A stretch of DNA of 64,000 nucleotides, taken from positions 1,766,391 through 1,830,390 of the forward strand of contig NZ_JADPQH010000001.1 in assembly GCF_019173455.1 (NCBI RefSeq), in the 5' to 3' direction. The translations under genes and the position numbers were made by a program. The notes under the pieces were generated by a model that saw only the letters and a program-made list of their open reading frames with translations, had not been told where the DNA came from and made no database searches. Numbering within the stretch: the stretch's first letter is position 1; every line of letters begins with the position of its first letter. Below, piece by piece: positions 49,026 through 58,876 of this stretch. The stretch comes from Nesterenkonia sp. Act20 (lineage in GTDB: Bacteria; Actinomycetota; Actinomycetes; Actinomycetales; Micrococcaceae).

Positions 49026-50235
49026 GGGCTGACACCTGGCTGATCTGGTCCACCGATTCGACCCGCAGCGCATTGCCCAGCAGAGCCTCGGGCACGTCGT
49101 CGTCCACTGCGGCCGTCACGATCAGCTGCTCGGCCTCGGCGGCGAGTTCGGCAAGACGACGACGACGGCGCGCATCCAGCTCTGCGAAGACGTCGTCAAG
49201 GATCAGCACCGGTCGGGCACCCTCCTCGGGATCGTCATCGACCATCACCCGGTAGGCACCGAGCCGCAGGGCCAATGCAAAGGACCAGGTCTCGCCATGG
49301 GAGGCGAATCCCTTCACCGGCACCTGGTCCAGGCTGAAGTTCACATCGTCACGATGCGGGCCCACCAGGGTCATCGCGCGGTCCCGCTCGGCCCGTCGAG
49401 AACTCTGCAGCCGCTGCAGCATCAGGCCTGCCAGCTCGTGGCGGGTGAGGCTCTCCAAGGCCGAGACATCGGGCCTGGAAGCGTCACCAGGGACGCCCGC
49501 TCCGGCCTCGAAGGGCGAGTCCTGGGGGAGATCCTCCTCCAGTGAGCTCATATATTGCACCCTCGCGGTGCGCACACTCCCGGAGAGCTGCTCGTAGGCC
49601 GTGGCCACATGGGGACGCAGTGCAGTGAGCATCTCCAGGCGCGCCTTGAGCAGCTGGGAACCGGCCTCGGAGAGCTGATGGTCCCAGACCGCGAGCGTGG
49701 CTTCATGGGTAGAGGTGAATCCCTCATGGCGGATGGACTTGAGCAGTGCATTGCGCTGTTTGAGCACCTTCTCGTAGTCCAGACGCACTCGCCCAAGCGC
49801 TGGCCGCAGCTGAACCGCGAGATCATCGAAGAGCCTGCGCCGAAGCGTGGGACCTGACTTGATCAGCTCCAGATCCTCCGGGGCGAAGAGCACAGTGCGC
49901 AGTATGCCCAGCACATCGGTGGCACGGACCGGATTCCCGCGATTGATCCGAGCGCGATTGCTGCGTCCCGGATTGATCTCGACCTCGAGCAGGGCCTGCC
50001 GGCTGCCCCGATGGGCGTCGGCGCGAATGATGGCCTGCTTCTCGCCATGACGGACGAGCGGCCCATCCTGACTCACCCGGTGAGAGCTCAACGTGGAGAG
50101 ATAGCCGATGGCCTCGGCGATGTTGGTCTTCCCCACACCGTTGAACCCCAACAGGACGTTCGGCCCAGGCTGCAGCTGCAGCTGCGCGTGCGCGTAGCTG
50201 CGGAAGTCGGTGAGTGTGAGCTGTGACAGCCGCAT
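49012..50235 (-). CDS. recF: DNA replication and repair protein RecF
   Basis: A 407-residue SMC-like ATPase that helps load RecA at gaps. The Walker A is GFNGVGKTN, preceded by LSQLTLTDFRSYAH; the signature is near GFASHGETWSFALALRLG and the Walker B is VLILDDVFAELD. It begins 21 bases after dnaN and overlaps dciA by 14 bases. Confidence 0.95.
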   Translation of the reverse strand: MRLSQLTLTDFRSYAHAQLQLQPGPNVLLGFNGVGKTNIAEAIGYLSTLSSHRVSQDGPLVRHGEKQAIIRADAHRGSRQALLEVEINPGRSNRARINRGNPVRATDVLGILRTVLFAPEDLELIKSGPTLRRRLFDDLAVQLRPALGRVRLDYEKVLKQRNALLKSIRHEGFTSTHEATLAVWDHQLSEAGSQLLKARLEMLTALRPHVATAYEQLSGSVRTARVQYMSSLEEDLPQDSPFEAGAGVPGDASRPDVSALESLTRHELAGLMLQRLQSSRRAERDRAMTLVGPHRDDVNFSLDQVPVKGFASHGETWSFALALRLGAYRVMVDDDPEEGARPVLILDDVFAELDARRRRRLAELAAEAEQLIVTAAVDDDVPEALLGNALRVESVDQISQVSAHEQP

Positions 50236-50256
50236 GGTCTCCTCGGCTGCCCGCAG

Positions 50257-51384
50257 CTACTGGTTGATCAGACGCACCGGCATCAGCAGATACCGGAAAT
50301 CGATGGACTTCTCACCCTCGGCTTCGGCCTGTCCGGTGATCATCGCGGGTTTGGGCGCGGAGACGAAGGAGAAGCGCAGGAACTCTGAATCGATGACGTT
50401 GAGACCCTCATTCAGGTACGCGGGGTTGAAACCCACGGTGATCGATTCACCGTTCAGCGTGGCAGGGATGACCTCCGAGGCGGAGGCCGCGTCGTCTACT
50501 CCGGCGTCGAGGATGACCTCGTTGTCCTGGGTGAACTGCAGCCGCACATGGCCGTTGCGCTCAGACACCAGCGAGACGCGGCGGGCGGCTTCGATGAATT
50601 CTGCGGTATTGACCACCGCATGGATCGGGGTGTCCTCGGGGAAGAGCTGACGGATCTTGGGGTAGTCCCCGTCGACCAGCACCGAGGTGGTGCGTCGTCC
50701 TCCGGAGGAGAACCCGACCAGTTCTGCGGACTCGGAGAGGGCGATCTGCAGCGAACCGGCGCCGGCGAGGGACTTTGCGACGTCGTTCAGCGTCTTCGCC
50801 TTGATCAGCACGGAGGTGGAGGTGTCGGGCGCCGCGGGTGACCAGTTGATCTCGCGCATTGCGAGGCGGTAGCGGTCAGTGGCCAGGAAGGTGATCGTGT
50901 CGCCCTCGATCTCGACCTTCACGCCAGTGAGGATCGGGAGAGTGTCGTCCTTCGAGGCAGCGGTGATCACCTGGGAGACGGCACGGGCAAAGGCGGCTCC
51001 ATCTACGGTGCCTGCAATTTCGGGCATGCCTGGGAGTTCTGGATACTCGTCCACCGGCATCGTGGACAGGGTGAACTTTGAGGACCGGCAGGTCAGCTGC
51101 ACTCGAGAGTCCTGCAGCTGCACCGTGACGGGAGCATTCGGCAGGGACTTCACGATGTCGTTGAGCAGACGTCCGGAGACGAGGATCGTTCCCGGCTGAG
51201 TGACATCAGCCTCGATATGAAGCTGGGCAGAGATCTCGTGATCGAAGCTTGAGATGGTCACTGTCTGGTCAGCTGCAGTGATGTGAAGACCCGCCAACAC
51301 CGGTGCAGGTGGTCGAGGGGAGAGGGAACGGGCGGCCCAGGAAACCGCTTCTGAAAGAACATCCCGTTCAACAGTGAACTCCAC
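50257..51384 (-). CDS. dnaN: DNA polymerase III sliding clamp
   Basis: A 375-residue beta clamp with three repeated domains. It starts VEFTVERDVLSEAVSWAARSL and includes LHITAADQTVTISSFDHEIS and the C-terminal YLLMPVRL. The GTG at 51384 is chosen because AAGGAAGG lies about 9 bases upstream and homology begins there; the frame is open 37 codons further into oriC without conserved sequence. Confidence 0.96.
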   Translation of the reverse strand: MEFTVERDVLSEAVSWAARSLSPRPPAPVLAGLHITAADQTVTISSFDHEISAQLHIEADVTQPGTILVSGRLLNDIVKSLPNAPVTVQLQDSRVQLTCRSSKFTLSTMPVDEYPELPGMPEIAGTVDGAAFARAVSQVITAASKDDTLPILTGVKVEIEGDTITFLATDRYRLAMREINWSPAAPDTSTSVLIKAKTLNDVAKSLAGAGSLQIALSESAELVGFSSGGRRTTSVLVDGDYPKIRQLFPEDTPIHAVVNTAEFIEAARRVSLVSERNGHVRLQFTQDNEVILDAGVDDAASASEVIPATLNGESITVGFNPAYLNEGLNVIDSEFLRFSFVSAPKPAMITGQAEAEGEKSIDFRYLLMPVRLINQ

Positions 51385-52038
51385 TGATCCCTGCCTTCCT
51401 TGTTGAGCTTCGACAGCCGGGTCGGTGAATGTCAAGCATCTGCGGGTTGTGTCGAGTGTCGAGCTTACCTGCAATCGAACCGCAGAAGCTAGCAAGGATG
51501 GAGACCAGCACCATATGAGCCTCGAAGGAGGTGTTCGCCCACAAGATCTGGGATTTTCGGTGAGGCGTCGGCTTCGGAGCGTGACTGTTCTCTGTCATTT
51601 AAAGGGTTAAGGGTCAGAAGTGTTAACAGGTGTTGTGGAAACTGTGGATAAGGCACTGCTTGTCGGTGTCTGGCCGGATCCCGTTGTGCACCATGCGGTG
51701 GAGGATTCTCGTGTGGGCTGTGTACGGGCAGTGGAGATTTCAACAGCTTCATTGTTGGCTCTCCCCAGGAAAACCCCGCTAGTCCCCAATGTCAGCGCTT
51801 TGTGCACCGCATACTGCACCGTTTTATCCACAGCTGTTAACGAAAACCTGGAGAACTCCACCGAACCCTGTGGATATGTGGGAAAACCTGTGGAGATACG
51901 GTGGCAGGGGTACCGCTGATCCCAAGCTCTATGCGGAATGACATGCGTGTGAGTTGTGGAGCACTGCTTTGTCCACAGCTGTTCACCCAGCGTCGTGATG
52001 CCGTGTGATGCTTCGGTCGAAGGTCAACCGCGGGTGAG
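51385..52038. other. oriC: Chromosomal replication origin (oriC)
   Basis: The 654-base dnaA-dnaN interval contains perfect DnaA boxes TGTGGATAA (51643-51651), TTATCCACA (51824-51832) and TTGTCCACA (51969-51977). A one-mismatch TGTGGATAT lies at 51869, and weaker sites occur near 51634, 51688, 51877 and 51889. AT-richer stretches around 51595-51630 (ATTTAAAGGGTTAA and TGTTAACA) may be the unwinding element. No ORF here is supported. It also carries the dnaN promoter. Confidence 0.92.
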
Positions 52039-53721
52039 CTACCGCTGCTGCTTGATCTTGTTCGTCAGTTCCGTGACCTGGTTGAACACCGCTCGGCGTT
52101 CTGCCATGAGTTCGCGGATCTTGCGCTCGGCGTACATGACCGTCGTGTGATCTCGACCGCCGAGGGCCTGTCCGATCTTGGGAAGGGACATCTCCGTGAG
52201 TTCGCGCAGCAGGTACATCGCGATCTGCCGGGCATTGACCAGCTTGCGGTTCCGCGACTTCGAGATCAGCTCCTCGACGCTGAACGTGAAGTAGTCCGCC
52301 GTGGCGTTGATGATCTGGTCGGCCGTGATCTCCTGAGCGTGGTCGTCGGAGATCAGGTCGCGCATGACCTGCTCCGCCAGCGCCAGGTCCACCTCCTGCT
52401 TGTTCAACGCGGCGTAGGCGGTGACACGGATCAGCGCCCCCTCCAGCTCACGGATGTTCGAGGAGATCTTCGAACCGATGTACTCGAGGACGTCATCTGG
52501 GCAGGAGAAGTTCTCGGCAGTGGCCTTCTTGCGCAGAATCGCGATGCGGGTCTCGAGCTCGGGGGGCTGGATGTCGGTGATGAGACCCAGCTCGAACCGG
52601 GATCTCAGCCGCTCTTCGAACCCGGAGAGACGTTTGGGAGGCAGGTCCGAGGTGATCACGACCTGTTTGTTGTTGTTGTAGAGGGTGTTGAAGGTGTGGA
52701 AGAACTCTTCCACGGTGCGCTCTTTATCGGCGAGGAACTGGATGTCGTCCAGCAGCAGGATGTCGACATTGCGGTAGAGGTGCTTGAAGCTTGCACCTTC
52801 GTCGTCACGGATCGAGTTGATGAAGTCGTTGGTGAACTCTTCCGAGTTCACGTAGCGCACACGGATCCCCGAGTAGAGGCGCTGCGCATAATGGCCTATG
52901 GCGTGCAGCAGGTGCGTCTTGCCCAGGCCCGAGTCGCCATAGATGAACAGCGGGTTGTACGCCTTGGCGGGAGCTTCCGCGACTGCATTCGCCGCTGCAT
53001 GGGCGAAGCGGTTGGAGGATCCGATGACGAACGTGTCAAAGGTGTATCGGGGATTCAGCCGGGAGGTCTCGTAGTGCTCGCTGCCGCTCGCGGTGAAGGA
53101 GGCCGGTGGAGCTGGTCGGCTGGGGGGACGGCGCTCGGCCAGTCGTGCATCCCGCTGTGGCTGTGCAGTGCGTTCGTACTGTGAATAGTCTGTGGGGGCG
53201 AAGCTGGGCTCGCCGAATTCGTCCCGTTCTCGGCTCCTACCGATCCCGACCCGTTCCGGGCGGTCGGGAAGCTCAGATCGTTCCGGGTGGTCGTAGGTGT
53301 CAGAGTCCGGGCGGCGTCGAGGGTTCTCGGTGGGGATTTCGCTGGGATAGAGATCATCGACCGCAGTGGAAGAGGCTGAAGCCGCCGAGGGCGCCGAGTT
53401 CGCGCTCGGTGCGATTCCGAGTTCGCGCTGCCGCGTCGCGAGCTCCGGGTCGATGACATAGGCACAGAGGACGTCCTTGCCGAAGACCGTGCGCATCGCG
53501 TCACCGAGCTGAGCGGCCAGGGTCGACTGCATCAGCTCCCGCACCCGTTCATGGGGCACGGCGACGGTGAGCAGCAGAGTCTCGCCCAGAAGCTGCTCCC
53601 CCTGGGGCACTGCCCGCCCGACATCGGTCAGCCGCAGGCCGGCGATGCCATGATTCTCTCGGAGCTCGGCAAGCACCTGCTGCCACTTGCGCGGCACATC
53701 GACCTCTGACTCAGCAGGCAC
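52039..53721 (-). CDS. dnaA: Chromosomal replication initiator protein DnaA
   Basis: A 560-residue initiator. Domain I is short (WQQVLAEL to about residue 95), and domain II is a long Pro/Arg/Ser-rich linker to about 220. Domain III has Walker [14 protein letters not shown] and Walker [11 protein letters not shown]. Domain IV ends in the DnaA signature [15 protein letters not shown], which reads DnaA boxes. I place the start at the GTG at 53721 (GGGGAG 4 bases upstream). An in-frame ATG at 53826 overlaps the upstream permease stop but would translate a stretch holding DnaA boxes and a -10 element. Confidence 0.95.
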   Translation of the reverse strand: MPAESEVDVPRKWQQVLAELRENHGIAGLRLTDVGRAVPQGEQLLGETLLLTVAVPHERVRELMQSTLAAQLGDAMRTVFGKDVLCAYVIDPELATRQRELGIAPSANSAPSAASASSTAVDDLYPSEIPTENPRRRPDSDTYDHPERSELPDRPERVGIGRSRERDEFGEPSFAPTDYSQYERTAQPQRDARLAERRPPSRPAPPASFTASGSEHYETSRLNPRYTFDTFVIGSSNRFAHAAANAVAEAPAKAYNPLFIYGDSGLGKTHLLHAIGHYAQRLYSGIRVRYVNSEEFTNDFINSIRDDEGASFKHLYRNVDILLLDDIQFLADKERTVEEFFHTFNTLYNNNKQVVITSDLPPKRLSGFEERLRSRFELGLITDIQPPELETRIAILRKKATAENFSCPDDVLEYIGSKISSNIRELEGALIRVTAYAALNKQEVDLALAEQVMRDLISDDHAQEITADQIINATADYFTFSVEELISKSRNRKLVNARQIAMYLLRELTEMSLPKIGQALGGRDHTTVMYAERKIRELMAERRAVFNQVTELTNKIKQQR

Positions 53722-53757
53722 GCTGCTCCCCTCGTGGATATCGGCGAAATTCTGCAC

Positions 53758-53796
53758 ATAGTATTCCACAGCTTCTGTGGAGAGAGCTGTGGGAAA
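53758..53796 (-). promoter_or_regulatory. Likely dnaA promoter with overlapping DnaA-box-like sites
   Basis: On the minus strand TACTAT (53758-53763) fits a -10 and would start transcription about 30 bases before the GTG. Three 7-of-9 DnaA-box matches (53762-53770, 53776-53784, 53788-53796) overlap or adjoin it, consistent with autoregulation. No -35 is clear. Confidence 0.5.
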
Positions 53797-53822
53797 AGTG
53801 AGATCTCCCGCGTCATCCCGGC

Positions 53823-55475
53823 TCATCCGCTGGTGACCTCCCGGCGCTGCCAGCCGATGACGCCGAGCGTGAGACCGGCCACACCGAGCAGGCTCAGCAC
53901 GAGCACAGGGGCCCACGTGACAGGTTCCACCGGGTACTGGGACAGGTGAGAAAAGACGTTGAAGTTCTGCATCACGGGGGGCAGGTCCAAGAGTCGTCCG
54001 AAGTTTGTCATGATCGCGGCATAACCGAGCACGACCCACCCAATGGCCCCAGTGAACCGGGGTGCCCAGCCGAAGACGGCGACGACCAGTCCCAGGACGG
54101 CCAGCACCGCAGGACCCTGATGCAGGCTGGCGAGAAGGAGGTCGGCGAAGTGTTGCGCGCGGGCCTGATGGAGCACAGAAGCCGCCGCACCTCCGGTCGC
54201 CAGGCCCACGAGCAGCAGGATCAGGGCAAGGCCCAGCAGAAGGACCATCACGTGGGCGAGAAGCCAGCTTCCTCGGCTCATCGGGGCCGTGAGCATCAGT
54301 GCGGCGCGACCCTGCGATTCTTCACCCCGGATCTGTTGCACCGCGCTCACGCCTGCGGCAGCCACGAAGATCGCCAGAAAGATGCTGATATAGGCCAGGT
54401 AGCCGAGCATCAGGGATTCGCCGGTGAATACCCGCTGGAACTGTTCGGGCAGATCATCGGCAGAATCGACCATGGTCTGGGCATAGCCACCGAACATCGC
54501 CCCGCACAGGACAAGGGCAAGCCCCCACCCGCGCAGACCCCCGCGGAGACTCTCCCGCGAGATGCCCAAGGGGGTTCCCAGCGAGGGCCTGGCACTCGCC
54601 GGTCCGGGTCTGCTGGGGAGCAGGCCTGCCCCGAGGTCCCGGCGGGTGCTCAGGAAGAAGGCCCAGAGCAGGGCTGCCACCGCGAGGAGCGCTGGCAGCA
54701 GCAGCGGCCACCAGCGGTCCTGAACGTAGGGGGCGGTCTGTTGAGACCACCCGAGGGGGGAGAACCAGGAAAGCCTCGTGCCACCGATTGCCGCAGCGTC
54801 CCCACCCATCCGGATCAGATAGCTCAGACCGAGCACCGAGCCTGCCGCGGCCGATGCGGTGCGAGAGGCTTCGGTCAGCTGGGCGGATACGGCACCGACT
54901 GCGGTGAAGAACAGGCCGACGGCGGCCCCCGAGCTCGCGACAAGCAGGGAACCGGTGACGGCGAAGCCACCGGAGAGGGCCCCGAGCAGGACCAGGAGTG
55001 CTGCGCAGACGTTGCTCAGGAAGGCCAGCGAAACAGCGGCCGCCAGCGTCGCGTGACGTCCCAGGACACTCGCTCGAAGCAGCTCCGCACGGCCGGACGC
55101 TTCTTCACCCCGGGTATGACGAACAACAATGAAGATGCTCATCAAAGCGATCAGCAGATAGATGAACAACACGTAGCCGGCGGCGTAGAAGCGTTCGAAG
55201 CTGGGCTCCGCCATCCCGTATGCCGGCCCGGTCATGAGCCGGCCCACCGGATCGGTGAACACCCCGGCCATCTGCACGAGCTCATCCTCGTCGCTGACGA
55301 TGGCCTGGACGGCATTGGCCACGTAGAAGCTCATCAGGCCGATTCCGAGGACCCAGAGGCTCAGGCGGAGACGATCCTGCCGCAGCATGAAACGCAGCAG
55401 CACCCCGGTTCCGCTCAGACGTCCCTGGACGGAGGAGTTCGTTCTCGTGGGGACCGACCGCGACAGTGTGTTCAC
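53823..55475 (-). CDS. ABC-2-type exporter permease with internally duplicated halves
   Basis: A 550-residue protein with about 12 membrane segments in two six-helix halves. Each half carries a matching cytosolic motif ([15 protein letters not shown] near residue 120 and [15 protein letters not shown] near 390), indicating internal duplication. This is the layout of TipA/polyketide-type antibiotic exporters. The GTG start overlaps the ATPase stop, and its own stop overlaps an ATG in the dnaA frame (ATGA). The exported substrate is unknown. Its position between rpmH and dnaA is unusual. Confidence 0.82.
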   Translation of the reverse strand: MNTLSRSVPTRTNSSVQGRLSGTGVLLRFMLRQDRLRLSLWVLGIGLMSFYVANAVQAIVSDEDELVQMAGVFTDPVGRLMTGPAYGMAEPSFERFYAAGYVLFIYLLIALMSIFIVVRHTRGEEASGRAELLRASVLGRHATLAAAVSLAFLSNVCAALLVLLGALSGGFAVTGSLLVASSGAAVGLFFTAVGAVSAQLTEASRTASAAAGSVLGLSYLIRMGGDAAAIGGTRLSWFSPLGWSQQTAPYVQDRWWPLLLPALLAVAALLWAFFLSTRRDLGAGLLPSRPGPASARPSLGTPLGISRESLRGGLRGWGLALVLCGAMFGGYAQTMVDSADDLPEQFQRVFTGESLMLGYLAYISIFLAIFVAAAGVSAVQQIRGEESQGRAALMLTAPMSRGSWLLAHVMVLLLGLALILLLVGLATGGAAASVLHQARAQHFADLLLASLHQGPAVLAVLGLVVAVFGWAPRFTGAIGWVVLGYAAIMTNFGRLLDLPPVMQNFNVFSHLSQYPVEPVTWAPVLVLSLLGVAGLTLGVIGWQRREVTSG

Positions 55476-56451
55476 GATGCCTCCGCAGTGATGCTTCCGG
55501 ACGTGCTCCTCGGATCCGCTCCCTCGACCTGGTCTCCAGCGACGGCTCCATAGTGGCGGATCAGCAGCTGTTCAAGAGTGGGCGGGTGAGCTGTGAGGGA
55601 GCGGACCCCCAGGGAGGTCAGATACTGCAGCGTCGTCCCCAGATGTTCCGCATCGACCTCGACGACCGCGCGGCGCGAGCCCGGGTCCAAGCGCATCTCG
55701 TGGACGCCCTCGAGCTCAGACAGTCTCTCCGGCAGCTGCTCCGTCTCCACCTCCACCGTGGTGCGAGTCATGTGCCGAAGCTCTGCGAGGCTTCCAGATT
55801 CCACGATCTGACCGCCGCGAATGATCGACAGTCGGTCTGAGAGCACCTCCACCTGCGCGAGGATGTGACTCGACAGCAGGACGGACGTGCCCTGGGCCGT
55901 CCTCTCAGCGATGACCTGTTGGAAGACCACCTCCATGAGGGGTCCAATCCGGAGGTGGGTTCGTCGAGGAGCAGCAGGTCGACGTCGGCGGCCAAAGCCG
56001 CGATCAGTGCGACCTTCTGGCGGTTTCCCCTCGAATATGTGCGCGTCTTCTTGCGTGCATCCAGATCGAAGCGTTCGATGAGATCGTCCCGGCGACGCGT
56101 CGTATGTCGGGCGCCCGCATCACGGCTGCGCAACCGCAGGAACAGGTCGATCACTTCGCCGCCGGTCAGGCTCGGCCAGAGTTCGACGTCGCCCGGCACG
56201 TAGGCGAGTCGTCGGTGCAGTGCCACGGCGTCACGCCACGGGTCCCCGCCGAACACCCGTGCGATTCCAGAGTCGGCTCGCAACTGCCCCAGCAGCACAC
56301 GCAGCGCCGTCGATTTGCCAGCGCCATTGGGGCCGAGAAAACCATGGACTTCACCGGCTGCGACGCTGAGATACAGGCCGTCCAGAGCGCGCACCCGTCC
56401 GAAGTTCTTGACCAGACCTTCCACGTGAATGACAGGGTGATCGGAAGTCAT
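55472..56451 (-). pseudogene. ABC exporter ATPase interrupted by a -1 frameshift
   Basis: From the ATG at 56451 (GGAGGGA 7 bases upstream) the frame encodes a normal N-terminal half: Walker [13 protein letters not shown], signature-region [15 protein letters not shown] and Walker [14 protein letters not shown]. Just after DP the frame is lost. The rest of the domain ([22 protein letters not shown] with the switch His, and a C-terminal domain) continues in another frame to 55472. The break is at a run of four G on the plus strand (55941-55944); a fifth base would restore a full protein of about 326 residues. It may be a true pseudogene, a sequencing error or, less likely, programmed frameshifting. 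Confidence 0.8.
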
Positions 56452-56491
56452 GTTTCGTCCCTCCACGGACCCAGCGGCAGCCGGGGATACT

Positions 56492-56520
56492 ACGATAGAT
56501 CTCGGTGGCGCGGCAGCCAA
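56492..56520 (-). promoter_or_regulatory. Promoter of the ABC exporter-dnaA unit
   Basis: On the minus strand TTGGCT (56515-56520), a 17-base spacer and TATCGT (56492-56497) form a plausible promoter 41 bases upstream of the ATPase start. Confidence 0.55.
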
Positions 56521-56545
56521 TGGCGCACAGGCTGCCCCGGCAGAC

Positions 56546-56574
56546 TTGACGACGCGCCGAGGAAACCCTAGTGT
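56546..56574 (+). promoter_or_regulatory. Promoter of rpmH
   Basis: TTGACG (56546-56551), a 17-base spacer and TAGTGT (56569-56574) form a good sigma-70-type promoter about 90 bases before rpmH. A second TTGACA overlaps at 56574-56579. Confidence 0.68.
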
Positions 56575-56664
56575 TGACAGGTCGCCCCACGGTTCTGCCG
56601 TGCCTGCACGCAGGAACTTGTCCGGGGCCCGAATGACTTCAAACCATCCAAGTGGGAGTACACA

Positions 56665-56802
56665 GTGAGCAAGCGGACTTTCCAGCCGAGCAACCGCCGT
56701 CGCAGCCGCAAGCACGGCTTCCGTTCCCGTATGCGCACCCGTGCCGGCCGGTCGATCATCTCGACGCGTCGCAACAAGGGCCGCAAGGAACTTTCGGCCT
56801 GA
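56665..56802 (+). CDS. rpmH: 50S ribosomal protein L34
   Basis: A 45-residue, very basic protein. It starts [19 protein letters not shown] and ends GRKELSA, which is the L34 signature over its full length. The start is GTG with GGGAG 7 bases upstream. It opens the rpmH-rnpA-yidD-yidC operon. Confidence 0.97.
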   Translation: MSKRTFQPSNRRRSRKHGFRSRMRTRAGRSIISTRRNKGRKELSA

Positions 56803-56980
56803 TCTAGAGCAATTCACGCTGACCCACGGTCAGCTGGTTCCGGTGCACCGCATCTGGACCCACATACGGCCCGTCCCGCAGAATTGGGAGCGGGCCGTTC
56901 GTGCATCTGGTGTGCGCATGTGCCGCTACCGAAGGCACAGTCCGCAGCAACCAGGACGCAGCGAATGGAGGCCGAGCTCC

Positions 56981-57376
56981 GTGCTCCCCAAAGAACACCG
57001 GCTCACCTCCTCGCGCGATCATCGCGACACCATGCGGCAGGGCTCGCGCGCCGGTGGCGGCGGCGTGCTGGTGGCTGTGCGGATCGCTCCACAGCGTTCC
57101 GCTGCAGAAACTGATCCCTGGCGGTGTGGGCTCGTCGTCTCCAAGGCCGTAGGGAACGCCGTCGTTCGGCATCGTGTCCAGCGACGCCTGCGGCACGTCA
57201 TCTTCGATCTCATGCGAGATGATGCTCTGGCAACACCCGAGGGAGGCCAGTTGGACATGGTCATCCGGGCATTCCCAGAGATCGTCGACCTGGACCACGC
57301 GCAGCTGAGTGCGGCTGTGCAGGGTGCCGCGCAGCGGGCGCTGCGCAAGACTGCTCTGCGGCGGGTCCAGCAGTGA
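56981..57376 (+). CDS. rnpA: Ribonuclease P protein component
   Basis: A 131-residue basic protein that assists the RNase P RNA in trimming tRNA 5' ends. It begins [13 protein letters not shown] and holds the conserved RNR-type segment as [20 protein letters not shown]. The GTG at 56981 has GGAGG 9 bases upstream and homology begins there. A 178-base gap separates it from rpmH. It overlaps yidD by 4 bases. Confidence 0.94.
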   Translation: MLPKEHRLTSSRDHRDTMRQGSRAGGGGVLVAVRIAPQRSAAETDPWRCGLVVSKAVGNAVVRHRVQRRLRHVIFDLMRDDALATPEGGQLDMVIRAFPEIVDLDHAQLSAAVQGAAQRALRKTALRRVQQ

Positions 57377-57846
57377 GCGCTGACTCCTCGCGTGGAGCCT
57401 TCGACTTCCCGGAAGGGTCCGGCTCTTCGGAATCCCATTGGGTCAAGCATTCAAGCTACTACGTGGCACCAGGTGAGACTCCCGGACTGCCCACCACGGG
57501 TGTCGACGCGACCCAGCTGCGCCGCGGGTATTGGGGCTGGTTTCGCGCGGGCCCGTCGATGTTGCTGGCCCTGTTGATCAAGGGATACCGAAAGGTCATC
57601 TCGCCGCTGTATGGGCAGGTCTGCAGCTTCTATCCCAGCTGTTCCGCATATGGGCTCGAAGCAGTGACGGCCCACGGAGTGATTCGTGGAGTTCCGCTCA
57701 CCGGGTGGAGGGTGCTGCGGTGCAATCCGTTCACCGGAGGCGGGGTGGACCCGGTGCCGGCCAGTTCGAGGATTTGGCCGCAGGGTGCAGTACCGACGAT
57801 CATAGAGACAAACCACCCACCGATTCCCCGCGGTGATGATGACTGA
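57373..57846 (+). CDS. yidD: Membrane protein insertion efficiency factor YidD
   Basis: A 157-residue protein. The YidD core (about residues 62-135) reads [50 protein letters not shown] and GGVDPVP. It assists YidC-dependent insertion at the inner membrane. It carries an extra N-terminal region of about 60 residues that is not part of the usual 70-100-residue family. The GTG overlaps the rnpA stop (GTGA). Confidence 0.93.
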   Translation: MSADSSRGAFDFPEGSGSSESHWVKHSSYYVAPGETPGLPTTGVDATQLRRGYWGWFRAGPSMLLALLIKGYRKVISPLYGQVCSFYPSCSAYGLEAVTAHGVIRGVPLTGWRVLRCNPFTGGGVDPVPASSRIWPQGAVPTIIETNHPPIPRGDDD

Positions 57847-57914
57847 CGTCCTCCTCACCCTTGAGCCGGCAGGCTGCTTCGGCATGATGCCTGGCCACTA
57901 CATCTGAGAGATAC

Positions 57915-58874
57915 ATGGGCTTTTTCGACACAATCATGTGGCCCTTCACCTGGGCCGTCTCCTTCATCCTCAGCACCTTCCATGGCCTGCTGTCGGCCAT
58001 CGGGCTGCCTGAGAGCTCGGGATGGAACTGGGTTCTGTCCATCGTCCTGCTCGTGCTCGTGATCCGCATCATCTTGATCCCGCTGTTCGTCAAGCAGATC
58101 AAGTCCCAGCGCGGGATGCAGATCATCCAGCCTGAGGTGCAGAAGCTTCAGGCCAAGTACAAGGGCAAGAAGGACGCTGTCTCCCGCCAGCAGATGGCCC
58201 AGGAGCAGCAGGCGTTGTTCAAGAAGCACAACGTCAATCCGTTCATGACCTGTCTTCCGCTGCTGGCCCAGATGCCGATCTTCTTTGCGCTCTTCTGGAT
58301 GCTCAATCGGATGCGTGAGGAGCAGAACCAGCAGCAGGGCTACGGTGCGCTCAGCGCCAATGAGGTGCAGAGCTTCGACGGCTCATCGATCTTCGGCGTG
58401 AGCATGTCGGACATGTTCCTGCCCTCCTTCAGCGCAGACCCTACGCGCTGGGACGTCGTCATCCTGACGTCGATCATGATCGTCACGATGGTGGCCACCC
58501 AGTTCTTCACCCAGAAGCAGCTGATGAGCAAGAACATGTCTGAGGCTGCGCTGACGGGGCAGTTCGCACAGACCCAGAAGATGATGCTCTATGTTCTTCC
58601 GCTGGTCTTCGTCGTCGGCGGCGTGAACTTCCCCGTGGGTGTGCTCGTCTACTGGACGGCGACGAACTTCTGGACCATGGGCCAGCAGTGGTGGGTCATC
58701 CGGAACAACCCGACACCGGGCTCCCTGGCAGAGAAGGAGCTGAACCTTCGTCGTTCCGCCCGCGGCCTCCCGCCGTTCAACGAGGCCGCGAAGCCCGTGG
58801 AGCAGCCTAAGCCGACTGGCAAGCATCTGGGCCAGACCTCGCAGCCGGCGAAGAAGAAGAAGAGGAAGAAGTAG
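57915..58874 (+). CDS. yidC: Membrane protein insertase YidC (Oxa1 family)
   Basis: A 319-residue insertase of the short Gram-positive type. Five membrane segments are visible, and the hydrophilic groove Arg is in LVLVIRIILIPLFVKQIKSQRGMQ. The cytosolic hairpin is IIQPEVQKLQAKYKGKKD, and the later helices hold FMTCLPLLAQMPIFFALFW and GVNFPVGVLVYWTATNFWTM. The tail is Lys-rich (KKKKRKK), as is common where it contacts ribosomes. It is 68 bases after yidD. Confidence 0.96.
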   Translation: MGFFDTIMWPFTWAVSFILSTFHGLLSAIGLPESSGWNWVLSIVLLVLVIRIILIPLFVKQIKSQRGMQIIQPEVQKLQAKYKGKKDAVSRQQMAQEQQALFKKHNVNPFMTCLPLLAQMPIFFALFWMLNRMREEQNQQQGYGALSANEVQSFDGSSIFGVSMSDMFLPSFSADPTRWDVVILTSIMIVTMVATQFFTQKQLMSKNMSEAALTGQFAQTQKMMLYVLPLVFVVGGVNFPVGVLVYWTATNFWTMGQQWWVIRNNPTPGSLAEKELNLRRSARGLPPFNEAAKPVEQPKPTGKHLGQTSQPAKKKKRKK

Positions 58875-58876
58875 TC

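Noticed and set aside
53946-55553. A 535-codon plus-strand frame opposite the ABC permease
   Set aside because: Gln/Arg/Gly-rich shadow; the minus strand encodes a consistent 12-helix permease.
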